DNA of 34,148 bases from JBAXEO01 sp964541375 (GTDB lineage: Bacteria; Actinomycetota; Coriobacteriia; Anaerosomatales; JAAXUF01). The notes beneath the pieces are model-generated. The model had not been told where the DNA came from. It ran no database searches and saw nothing but the letters and a program-made list of their open reading frames with translations. The DNA is taken from the NCBI GenBank assembly GCA_964541375.1, contig CAZIPT010000020.1, positions 1 to 34,148 of the forward strand, given 5' to 3'. Shown here in pieces: positions 1 through 6,638 of this stretch (its first letter is position 1; each line of letters starts with the position of its first letter). The translations under genes were made by a program, and so were the position numbers.

Positions 1-1
1 T

Positions 2-334
2 CAGGAGCGTTACCGGAAGGTATTCAGGTGCGGCCGAATCAACATCTTGGACAATTGCGTTATCGGGCATCGGGCCATCCTCCTCCCAGGCGTGACCATC
101 GGACCGAATTCCGTGGTCGCCGCAGGCTCGGTCGTCTCACGAAGCGTTCCCCCAGGCGTCCTTGTCGCCGGTAACCCGGCAACGCCCGTGATGACTGTTC
201 ATCAATACGCAGAGTGGTCGCTGGCCGCGACTCCCGACTACGACCTAGAAGAATACAAGCGCAATCCCAAGGCGGTGGTGATGGGAATGCAGTTGCGTGA
301 GACGGTCCCAAAGCGTTTCCGCGGGAGTGCCTGA
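2..334 (+). CDS. Hexapeptide-repeat (left-handed beta-helix) acyltransferase, 5'-truncated
   Basis: The C-terminal part of a sugar or amino-acid O/N-acyltransferase that uses an acyl-CoA donor. The frame is open from base 2, so the gene starts before the window; the TTG at 47 is only an internal codon. The visible residues show hexapeptide repeats of the left-handed beta-helix type (IGHRAILLPGVTIG, then PNSVVAAGSVV) followed by the typical exit sequence VPPGVLVAGNPATPV, found in WbbJ/CysE/maltose O-acetyltransferase-like enzymes. The tail after the helix (about 50 residues, ending ETVPKRFRGSA) is short and polar. The substrate cannot be told; surface polysaccharide modification is common for such enzymes. 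It lies outside the proposed island, on the chromosomal side of the tRNA genes, and there is a 230-base non-coding stretch before tRNA-Glu. Confidence 0.85.
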   Translation, partial: QERYRKVFRCGRINILDNCVIGHRAILLPGVTIGPNSVVAAGSVVSRSVPPGVLVAGNPATPVMTVHQYAEWSLAATPDYDLEEYKRNPKAVVMGMQLRETVPKRFRGSA

Positions 335-524
335 AGGCGACCCATACCCGCGCAGGTCTCCAAGTGAGGTTCAGCACGCGGTGTGGGCCGGCCTTCGCCA
401 ACCTGCGTGTCTGCAGCGATAACCGCGTGTCTGCATCGATGATCCTTCTGAAGGGCGCGTGATGGTCACGCCTTTGTGCGATCACACGGTCGTGCCCGTC
501 CAGATTCATCCGCATCATGAGCAG

Positions 525-556
525 GTATGCCCCCCTGTTCGCACAGGAGGGCATAC
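525..556. terminator. Strong inverted repeat downstream of tRNA-Glu
   Basis: Two 14-nt arms (525-538 and 543-556) pair at 13 of 14 positions (one C/A mismatch) around a TCGC loop. The hairpin lies 8 bases beyond the 3' CCA of tRNA-Glu on the minus strand, a place where a tRNA transcript often ends. No T-run follows on the minus strand, so it is not a textbook intrinsic terminator. It may instead be a processing stem or a dispersed chromosomal repeat. The rest of 335-524 shows nothing I can name. Confidence 0.45.
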
Positions 557-564
557 GTAGAATC

Positions 565-640
565 TGGTGCCCCCAAGGGAATTCGAATCCCTGTTGCCGC
601 CTTGAAAGGGCGGAGTCCTTGGCCGCTAGACGATGGGGGC
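565..640 (-). tRNA. tRNA-Glu (anticodon TTC), CCA encoded
   Basis: On the minus strand the 76 bases fold as a complete cloverleaf. The 7-bp acceptor stem pairs GCCCCCA with TGGGGGC, then A and CCA. The anticodon stem CCGCC/GGCGG encloses the loop CTTTCAA, giving anticodon TTC (Glu). The T loop is TTCGAAT. CCA is encoded. Its 5' end is only 11 bases from the CCA of the tRNA-Lys fragment, so the two were probably a tandem Lys-Glu tRNA transcript before the Lys gene was interrupted. Confidence 0.95.
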
Positions 641-651
641 GAATCAACTAC

Positions 652-696
652 TGGTGGGCCGTATAGGGATCGAACCTATGACCTTGGGATTAAAAG
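652..696 (-). other. 3' fragment of tRNA-Lys(TTT): candidate attachment site of a genomic island
   Basis: On the minus strand this stretch reads as the anticodon loop CTTTTAA (anticodon TTT), the 3' anticodon-stem strand TCCCA, the variable region, a full T arm (ATAGG, TTCGATC, CCTAT), the 3' acceptor strand ACGGCCC, a discriminator A and encoded CCA. The expected 5' strand (GGGCCGT, D arm, TGGGA) is not in the following bases. A break exactly in the anticodon loop with an intact 3' half matches the common attL/attR scar left by tyrosine recombinases in tRNA genes. By geometry the chromosome lies to the left and the inserted element to the right, with the restored tRNA-Lys expected past the window. 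Alternative: a decayed tRNA pseudogene. Confidence 0.8.
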
Positions 697-804
697 AACG
701 AAGTCCCTAGGTGGCCCCAACTTGGCGCAGGTGGCTTGACCTGCTGTTTCTTGTCAATCCGTGGCTTCTCCGGACTCCAAATCGCGGGAGATGTTTCACC
801 GGTG

Positions 805-866
805 TTTAGCCAGCTTCACCGGAATCGCCCCGCGGGAGGACCGTTTAGCCACCGGCACCGGAAGCG
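805..866. repeat. Pair of imperfect direct repeats just inside the presumed island end
   Basis: Two copies of TTTAGCCA, four variable bases, then CACCGGAA, one variable base and CG occur at 805-827 and 844-866, with a 39-base period. They sit about 110-170 bases inside the tRNA-Lys scar, in the non-coding stretch 697-934. Their place and spacing would suit arm-type recombinase or excisionase sites, but this is inference only. Nothing else in 697-934 is recognisable apart from a small inverted repeat (GCAGGT/ACCTGC, 727-744). Confidence 0.4.
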
Positions 867-934
867 AATGCCGACAGACATCGTGGCGGACAAGCCCCGC
901 GCTGTCCACCCCGCGGTTCGCGAAGCCCAGCCAC

Positions 935-1387
935 CTACCCGTGGGGCCGGGGGGACACGCCCCTCTCGTGGAGGGCGATCTCTCCATCGGAGAAGAGACT
1001 GACCCGGTGCCGATCCCAGAGCTCCATCCGGATCAGGTTGTTGCGGAACCCCTGCTGGATGCTCCGGTCCTGGAGCGCGGCGCCGGGCGTCCGGCGATCC
1101 CGGAGCACCGTGGCCTTGAAGGCCTCCTTCTCCAGGTACATGACCGGCTTCCCGGCCGCGAGGTAGGCCCGGATCACCGCCTCGTAGTGGCCCTTCGGTC
1201 CGCGGGTGGCCGTCTTCCGCCGGTCCGCCTCGTTGGGCTCGCGCACCAGCTTGGAGTGGTCGACGACGCCGGGACTCCCGGGAACCTCCGGGATCACCGG
1301 GTGCGGGGTCGGCGCGGTGCCGCCGTAGGTGCTCTCCGGGGGCGTGGCTCCCCGCGGGATGTCGCGCTTCTTCTTCGGTGTCGCCAT
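935..1387 (-). CDS. Hypothetical protein, 150 aa
   Basis: The ATG at 1387 follows a good ribosome site (GGAGGT, 5 bases before the start). The protein starts with a lysine-rich stretch (ATPKKKRD), has a Pro/Gly/Thr-rich low-complexity region over roughly residues 10-40, and then a more ordered basic half (about residues 60-140) with several Arg/Lys and aromatic residues. No membrane segment, signal peptide or catalytic motif is visible. I do not recognise the family. It is the gene closest to the presumed island end, where integrases and excisionases often sit, but it shows no tyrosine-recombinase or helix-turn-helix signature. A longer overlapping open frame (816-1502) on the same strand lacks a comparable ribosome site and is best treated as a shadow. 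Confidence 0.6.
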   Translation of the reverse strand: MATPKKKRDIPRGATPPESTYGGTAPTPHPVIPEVPGSPGVVDHSKLVREPNEADRRKTATRGPKGHYEAVIRAYLAAGKPVMYLEKEAFKATVLRDRRTPGAALQDRSIQQGFRNNLIRMELWDRHRVSLFSDGEIALHERGVSPRPHG

Positions 1388-1669
1388 GGTAGACCTCCGG
1401 GTAGGACGCTTTCGTAGATGTAGCGTAGCACGCCGCTCGGAGCCCCGACAACGCGCCGCTCCGGGTGGATTCAGCCAGTTCCCCGCCGAGGAGGCCGTTC
1501 AAGGGGTTCAGCTACGCCCAGAAGTTGGCGCCAGGGGTGGTTCAGCTCGAATCTCCTGCGGCTGGGGGGCCTCCGCGAGTAAGTCATCGGAGGGGGCCAA
1601 TCCGGAGGATGTGAGCGGCTCTCCTGCGGAACCCGAATCCCCTCGACCTCGGCGGCGGATCCGTGGAGG

Positions 1670-2206
1670 TTAGGCCTGCGCGATCTCCTGCTCCAGCAAT
1701 CGACCGATTCGATTCGGGTCCACACCGAGCTTCCAGATCACCCAGGCGTGCGCCGCATCGGGCAGGTACTCCAGGAACCCGCCGACGAAGGTCTCCCCGA
1801 CAACGGTCTCCCCGGCGTAGACCTTGACCCGCGGGCTGGTGCCGTTCGCTTCGCTCTCCGTGGCCCCGAAGCGCACGACCGGCTCCCCGGCGAAGCACTC
1901 GACGAATCCCGCGAAGTCCTCCCCGTAGCTGAAGTCCGGATCCCTGAGCAGGGGCACCTGGAACAGCGCGAGGATGAGCTCCCGGGGGATGGGCTGCCCA
2001 TCGAGGGGAACCTCGAACACACGACCGTCCTGGATGTCCTCCCAGAAGTCCTCGGCGAAGAAGCGAACCGCTTCCCCGAGGGGGTCGAGCGTCGAGCGCA
2101 CCAGGTCAAGGGAACTACCCCAACCGTCGGACTCCGTCGCAGTGGGTGCCGTCGAGGTTAGATCGCCACCGTGACCGGGCTTCAGCGGGCGCTTGATCTT
2201 CGGCAC
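1670..2206 (-). CDS. Hypothetical acidic protein, 178 aa
   Basis: I choose the GTG at 2206 because GAGGAGG lies 8 bases upstream; the open frame continues further up to 2269 without a better site. The first ~25 residues are basic and Pro/Ser/Thr-rich (PKIKRPLKPG). The rest is acidic and rich in aromatic residues and looks like a compact alpha/beta domain (FFAEDFWEDIQDGRVFEVPL, then a central segment with FVECFAGEPVVRF and a C-terminal helix GRLLEQEIAQA). No catalytic motif, membrane segment or repeat is seen, and I do not recognise the family. It is separated from the J-domain gene upstream by ~440 bases, so it probably has its own promoter. The 282 bases between its end and the next gene (1388-1669) hold nothing I can name. 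Confidence 0.6.
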   Translation of the reverse strand: MPKIKRPLKPGHGGDLTSTAPTATESDGWGSSLDLVRSTLDPLGEAVRFFAEDFWEDIQDGRVFEVPLDGQPIPRELILALFQVPLLRDPDFSYGEDFAGFVECFAGEPVVRFGATESEANGTSPRVKVYAGETVVGETFVGGFLEYLPDAAHAWVIWKLGVDPNRIGRLLEQEIAQA

Positions 2207-2646
2207 AGAGGGCTCCTCCTCAGGGCGGTGTGGTGCCGCCAGTCTATCGCAGGTCAGACGCGGGTTCACAATCAGGAGCGACTACGAACACGGTGCTCAG
2301 CTGGCGGGTGTGCCAATGACGATGGGCCTGGTGCCCGCAGCCGTCGCGTCGGGAGGGGTCCTTGGGGATTCCCTCGCGCGTACGCGTACGTGCGCGAAGA
2401 TCTTAAGATCCTGCTCTGGTCTTAGTTCTTCCAGTTTCTACTCTTCACCCGGGCTTGCTCGCGCCTCTTGTGTCCGGGGTTCTGAATCACACTCTTCGCC
2501 CGGGCTGCTCTGACGGATCTTGTACAGGAAACGCGCGCGAGGCAGGCAATCCCCGGATTTCTCTTCTCAGCACCATCCCCGAGCCAATCCTCCAGAACCT
2601 CAGCGGAGACGGAGATCCTGATGGAATGTACGTCCCGGGTGCCCGG
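2207..2646. other. Non-coding stretch with palindromes and a direct repeat
   Basis: No convincing gene in 440 bases. Visible structure: a 10-bp palindrome GTACGCGTAC (2380-2389) inside an alternating CG/TA tract, and a 12-bp palindrome GATCTTAAGATC (2399-2410). There is also an imperfect ~20-nt direct repeat, ACTCTTC(A/G)CCCGGGCT then GCTC, at 2440-2460 and 2491-2510, each copy centred on CCCGGG. They lie upstream of the minus-strand gene starting at 2206 and could be regulatory. No clear sigma-70 promoter was found. Confidence 0.4.
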
Positions 2647-3111
2647 CTAGCGGCCCAGGATGGCGGATGCCCAGGGCGCGACCGTCGTGGACAGAAAGCC
2701 GATGATGCCGATTGCGAGCAGAAACAGGTAGGCGATTATCACGAGCAGGAACACTACACCGCAGGAGACGCCGCCCCGGCGGGCCGAACACCGCGGAGCC
2801 GGAGGAACCTGCAGTCGCGAGGGCGCGCGCCGAACCGCCGTCGGTCGCCGCATCGCCGGCGAGGGGACAGGCACCGCGGCGGGGGTCGCCGGGTGCGGTG
2901 CCGTCGAGCTGGCGATGCGCTGCCCCATCCCCGACAGCAGCGCGTCACGGGCTGCGTTCAGCCGTTGGGCGCGCTCACCGTCCCCGCCGACGATGTCCGG
3001 GTGCCAGCTCCGCATCTCGCGGCGGTAGCTCTTCCGCACGTCACCGGGCGTTGCCCCTGGGCTCAGCCCGAGGAGACGCCGGTGTTCATCAAAGTCCAGG
3101 TTCGTTTCCAT
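2647..3111 (-). CDS. Short J-domain protein with C-terminal membrane segment, 154 aa
   Basis: J-domain proteins recruit and stimulate DnaK/Hsp70 through an HPD loop. Here the N-terminal ~60 residues look like a J-domain: LLGLSPGATPGDVRKSYRR leads into WHPDI with HPD at residues 37-39, followed by a helix (AQRLNAARDALL). A Pro/Ala/Arg-rich linker (about 65-110) follows, then one strongly hydrophobic segment of about 25 residues (roughly 115-140, GVVFLLVIIAYLFLLAIGIIGF) that should anchor the protein in the inner membrane with the J-domain in the cytoplasm. There is no Gly/Phe or zinc domain, so this is not a classical DnaJ. It lies 79 bases downstream of the HEAT gene and may be the last gene of that set. 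Start at ATG 3111; the ribosome site is weak. Confidence 0.8.
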   Translation of the reverse strand: METNLDFDEHRRLLGLSPGATPGDVRKSYRREMRSWHPDIVGGDGERAQRLNAARDALLSGMGQRIASSTAPHPATPAAVPVPSPAMRRPTAVRRAPSRLQVPPAPRCSARRGGVSCGVVFLLVIIAYLFLLAIGIIGFLSTTVAPWASAILGR

Positions 3112-3190
3112 GCACCGGTACTAGCACGTTGCACCGACACCGAACCGCCGTCGCACAATCGTATCGGCACCATCAATGCACGGCTCTCGC

Positions 3191-4349
3191 TCATCTGTCA
3201 TCGACTCTCCCCCTCGCACTCATGAGGAGGAGCACGAGGGCTGCGAGGACCGCTGAGCGGGCGTCCGCACGCAGAAGCTCGGTCAGGAGCGCCACCGCCG
3301 AGGGGTCACGGATATCCCCGAGCGCGTCAGCGGCGCCCCAGCGCACCTCCTCATCCGAGTCATCCAGCGCGGCGATGAGGCGCGGCACCGCCGGGGGGTC
3401 GCCGATCTTGCCGAGCGCAGCGGCGGCATTCCGGCGCACCGACTCGTGGTATTCATCCAGCGCCGCGATGAGGCGCGGCACCGCCGGGGGGTCGCCGATC
3501 CCACCGAGCGCGTCAGCGGCGCCCCAGCGCACCTCCTCATCCGAGTCATCCAGCGCGGCGATGAGGCGCGGCACCGCCGAGGGGTCGCCGATCTTGCCGA
3601 GCGCAGCGGCGGCACTCCGGCGCACCCGCCTGTCGGAGTCATCCAGCGCGGTGATGAGGTGGGGCACCGCCGAGCGGTCGCCGATCTCACCGAGCGCAGC
3701 GGCGGCACTCCGGCGGATCCACTCGCGGGAGTCATCCAGCGCGGCGATGAGGTGGGGCACCGCCGAGGGTCGCCGATCCTGCCGAGCGCAGAGGCGGCAC
3801 TCCCGCGCACCCGCTCGCTGGAGTCATCCAGCGCCGCGATGAGGCGCGGCACCGCCGAGGGGTCGCCGATACTGCCGAGCGCTTCAGCGGCCTCTTGGCG
3901 CTCCCACTCGTCGGAGTCATCCAGCCCGGCGACTAGGCGCGGCACCGCCGAGGGGTCGCCGATCTTGCCGAGCGCTTCAGCGGNNNNNNNNNNNNNNNNN
4001 NNNNNNNNNNNNNNNNNNNNNNNNNNNNNNNNNNNNNNNNNNNNNNNNNNNNNNNNNNNNNNNNNNNNNNNNNNNNNNNNNNNGCGACTAGGCGCGGCAC
4101 CGCCGAGGGGTCGCCGATCTTGCCGAGCGCTTCAGCGGCGTGCCGACGCACCACCTGCTCGGGGTCATCCAGCGCGGCGACGAGGCGGCGCATCAGCTCT
4201 GCCCGGTCGATGCCGGCAACGGCCAGCTGTCTGCGCACCTCTAATGCCATGGCATCGCTGAGTCCGCGAGATGCCAGCGAGGAGACGGGCGCCAGCTCCA
4301 CGGAGGGCGCTCTCATGAGACCGTCGGTATGGGTAGTGTCCTCGGTCAT
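3191..4349 (-). CDS. HEAT-repeat protein, interrupted by assembly gap and a 1-nt frameshift
   Basis: A PBS-lyase-type HEAT-repeat scaffold made of 31-residue units of the form AVPRLIAALDD, six to eight variable residues, AAxALGxIGDPS. It starts at ATG 4349, overlapping the stop of the upstream HEAT gene by ATGA, with GGGAGGG just before. The N-terminus (LMRAPSVELAPVSSLASRGL) matches that of its neighbour, and the ends also match (ADARSAVLAA, LLLMSA). One unit and part of a second are read before the 100-N gap. After the gap about seven units follow, with a frame change at 3767-3769, where GGG stands in place of the GGGG found in the other units. The frameshift lies in a homopolymer close to a gap inside repeats, so assembly or sequencing error is likely; real decay cannot be excluded. 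Such proteins usually act as protein-binding scaffolds. The true length is unknown. Confidence 0.75.
3320..3628. repeat. 186-bp near-exact duplication of two HEAT units
   Basis: About 123 bases starting at 3320 recur at 3506 with only a few substitutions (for example GCCGGGGGG against GCCGAGGGG). The offset is 186 bases, exactly two 31-codon units. The encoded segment with EEVRWGAADALG appears twice. This points to recent duplication or gene conversion within the array, and would also cause assembly collapse. Confidence 0.75.
3984..4083. other. Assembly gap (100 N)
   Basis: Exactly 100 undetermined bases within the HEAT-repeat array. The round number suggests a scaffold gap of unknown size, so the number of repeat units and the reading frame across it cannot be trusted. 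Confidence 0.98.
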
Positions 4350-5713
4350 CTGCCCTCCCTAGCGCTCATGAGCAGCAGTGCGAACGCCGCGAGGACCGCC
4401 GAACGAGCGTCCGCGCTCAAAACCTCGACCATGTGGGGCACCACCGAGGGGTCGCCGATCATGCCAAGCGCAGCGGCGGCCCTCAAGCGCACCATGTCGT
4501 CGGAGTCGTCCAGCGCGGCGATGAGGCTTGGCACCGCGGAGGGGTCGCCGCTCTTGCCGAGCGCAACGGCAGCACTCAAGCGCACCCACCCGCTGGAGTC
4601 GTCCAGCGCGGCGATGAGGCTTGGCACCGCGGAGGGGTCGCCGATCCCACCGAGCGCAGCAGCAGCACTCCCGCGCAACCTCTCGTCGGGGTCGTCCAGC
4701 ACGGCGATGAGGCTTGGCACCGCGGAGGGGTCGCCGCTCTCGCCGAGCGCAGCAGCGGCAAGCCGGCACACCCGCTTGTCGGAGTCATCCAGCGTGGCAA
4801 TGAGGCGTGGCATCCCCGATGGGTCGCCGATCCTGACGAGCGCCATGGCGGCACTCCAGCACATAGTCTCGCAGGGGTCATCCAGCGCGGCGACGAGGCT
4901 TGGCACCGCGGAGGGGTCGCCGATCTTGCCAAGCGCATCCGCGGCACCACAGGCAATAGTCACGTTGGGGTCATCCAGCGTGGCAATGAGGCGTGGCACC
5001 GCCGATATGTCGCCGATCTTGCCGAGGGATTTGGCGACGCTCCAGCACACACGCTCGTCGGGGTCATCCAGCGCAGCGATGAGACGCGGCACCGCCGATG
5101 GGGCGCCGACCTCACCGAGCGCAGCAGCGGCCCTCAAGCGCGCCGTGTCGTTGGGGTCATCAAGCGCGCCGACGAGGCGTGGCACCGCCGATGGGTCGCC
5201 GATCTTGCCGAGGGCCCCGGCGACGCTCCAGCACACACGCTCGTCGGGGTCATCCAGCGCAGCGATGAGACGCGGCACCGCCGATGGGTCGCCGACCTCA
5301 CCGAGCGCGGCAGCGGCACTCCGGCGCAGCGTGTCGTCGTAGTCATTCAGTGCGGCGATGAGGCACGGCACCGCCGATGGGTCGCCGATCGCGCCAAGCG
5401 CATCAGCGACACTACGGGCAGTAGTCACATCGGGGTCATCCAGCGCAGCGATGAGACGCGGCACCGCCGATGGGTCGCCGATGTCACCGAGGGCTCCGGC
5501 GGAGCTCCAGCGCACATGCTCGTCGGGGTCATCCAGCGCCGCGATGAGGCGCGACATCAGCGCCACCCGGTCGATGCCGGCAACTGCCAGCTGCCTGCGC
5601 ACCTCAATCGAGCGAGCATCGCCGAGTCCGCGCGATGCCAGCGAGGAGACAGTCGCCAGCTCAGCGGATGGCACCCGCAAGAGGCCGTCGCTGCGTGGTG
5701 CGCCCTCGATCAC
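4346..5713 (-). CDS. HEAT-repeat (PBS-lyase type) protein, 455 aa
   Basis: An almost pure HEAT-repeat solenoid: an N-terminal segment of ~50 residues (SSLASRGLGDARSIEVRRQL) followed by 12 full 31-residue units and a degenerate thirteenth ending at SAREGR. Variation is concentrated in the 6-8 residues after ALDD, which line one face of the solenoid and may set partner choice. I place the start at GTG 5713: GGAGGA lies 6 bases upstream and GTGA overlaps the stop of the upstream coiled-coil gene, implying translational coupling. It ends in ATGA overlap with its paralogue downstream. No catalytic residues are seen; although units of this type are named after phycobilisome lyases, a scaffold or adaptor role is more likely here. 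Its regular codon pattern creates long false open frames on the opposite strand. Confidence 0.85.
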   Translation of the reverse strand: MIEGAPRSDGLLRVPSAELATVSSLASRGLGDARSIEVRRQLAVAGIDRVALMSRLIAALDDPDEHVRWSSAGALGDIGDPSAVPRLIAALDDPDVTTARSVADALGAIGDPSAVPCLIAALNDYDDTLRRSAAAALGEVGDPSAVPRLIAALDDPDERVCWSVAGALGKIGDPSAVPRLVGALDDPNDTARLRAAAALGEVGAPSAVPRLIAALDDPDERVCWSVAKSLGKIGDISAVPRLIATLDDPNVTIACGAADALGKIGDPSAVPSLVAALDDPCETMCWSAAMALVRIGDPSGMPRLIATLDDSDKRVCRLAAAALGESGDPSAVPSLIAVLDDPDERLRGSAAAALGGIGDPSAVPSLIAALDDSSGWVRLSAAVALGKSGDPSAVPSLIAALDDSDDMVRLRAAAALGMIGDPSVVPHMVEVLSADARSAVLAAFALLLMSAREGR

Positions 5714-6489
5714 CAGGCTTCCTCCGCGCGCAGGCATTCCTGGGCCGCCTGAATCTCCGCGTCGAGATCATCGGCCATCTCCGCAATGAGATCGCGCTGC
5801 TCCTCCTCCGCCTGCCGGACCCGCAGCATGAATGCGTAGAGGTCGCCCCGCCGTATCACGGCGATCTCCCGTTCGATCGCTGCGAGCCGCGAACGCGCTT
5901 CCTCGATGGCGCAGAGGACCTCCGCGAGTGCGGCAGTGGTATCGGCTGCGGGGGCCGGGGGTGATGACGGGTCGTAGCCGGCCAGGATCTCGCGCAACCG
6001 ACTCTCGTCACCCGCCGCGTAGGCGTCATTCGCCTCGACCATCAGCTCATGTCTGCGCTGGCGGTCGCCATCCGAGCACGCGTGGTCGGGATGAACGAGG
6101 AGCGCGACCTTCCGAAAGAGAGCCCTAAGCGCGTCTGATGGAATGAATCGTGCGGGAGGCTCGGGTTCCTTCTCTTCTGGAACCTCCGAGGCCGACTGCT
6201 CCGCCCTCTCGCGAGCCTGCTCCGCGCGCCGCTGCGCCGCGGGCTGCTCAGGGGCCTTGGCTGCCTGGACGGTGGCGAGCTGTGCACGGAGCTCGTCGAG
6301 GCGAGCGTAGCGTTCCGCCAGTCGATACCGGCACAGCCGGTCGAACTGCGCGAGCTCCGCTCTCAGCGTCGCCAGTTCGAGTTCCCGTTCGGTCCGCTCC
6401 AGACCGAGACTCGCGGCGAGCGCGCGCTGAGCCTCCAGCTCCTGCTCTTCAGGCGTCAGCACCTTGACGATATCCACTAGGGCCCCCAT
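5710..6489 (-). CDS. Coiled-coil protein with J-like (HPD) segment, 259 aa
   Basis: Residues ~10-110 are charged, Glu/Arg/Ala-rich and helical, consistent with a coiled coil, ending in a Pro/Glu-rich linker. A J-like segment follows (about 117-165): ALRALFRKVALLVHPDHA with HPD at about 133-135, then a helix with MVEANDAYAAGD. A second coiled coil (about 185-255, rich in Glu/Arg/Ala) closes the protein. This layout suggests a co-chaperone that recruits DnaK to a client held by the coiled coils or by the HEAT proteins encoded next. I take ATG 6489 as start; an in-frame TTG at 6516 is possible, and ribosome sites are weak for both. The stop overlaps the next gene by GTGA. The 150 bases upstream probably hold the promoter, but no clear boxes are seen. 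Confidence 0.75.
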   Translation of the reverse strand: MGALVDIVKVLTPEEQELEAQRALAASLGLERTERELELATLRAELAQFDRLCRYRLAERYARLDELRAQLATVQAAKAPEQPAAQRRAEQARERAEQSASEVPEEKEPEPPARFIPSDALRALFRKVALLVHPDHACSDGDRQRRHELMVEANDAYAAGDESRLREILAGYDPSSPPAPAADTTAALAEVLCAIEEARSRLAAIEREIAVIRRGDLYAFMLRVRQAEEEQRDLIAEMADDLDAEIQAAQECLRAEEAW

Positions 6490-6638
6490 GCGCCGCAACG
6501 AATAGATACACCGCAACAGTCTATTGGCAGGCTACCGGTTGGCTTCGTCCCTACGACGGCCCCCTCACAGCGATTCCCTGCCAGCTCATCTCTGGCCGAG
6601 AGCAGTTTGGATAACCTGACACACAGAACGCCGTTCGT

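Noticed and set aside
525..556. Hairpin taken as a canonical rho-independent terminator
   Set aside because: The stem is strong but lacks a U-rich tail on the minus strand; kept only as a low-confidence terminator or processing stem.
652..760. Interrupted tRNA-Lys read as a tRNA gene containing an intron
   Set aside because: No 5' half (acceptor strand, D arm) could be found on the minus strand within the next several hundred bases, and no group I intron features were seen.
816..1502. 228-codon frame overlapping the 150-residue gene on the same strand
   Set aside because: The smaller frame has a strong ribosome site and more ordinary composition; the longer one is rich in Gly/Pro/Arg as expected of an out-of-frame reading of high-GC DNA.
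3191..5713. Nucleotide repeats with a ~93-base period considered as a CRISPR array
   Set aside because: The repeats encode HEAT units without unique spacers, in an open coding frame, and the unit length is wrong for CRISPR.
3446..5752. Long open frames on the plus strand opposite the HEAT genes (up to 439 codons)
   Set aside because: They mirror the 93-base periodicity of the HEAT units on the other strand, have no ribosome sites and encode low-complexity repeats; they are shadows.
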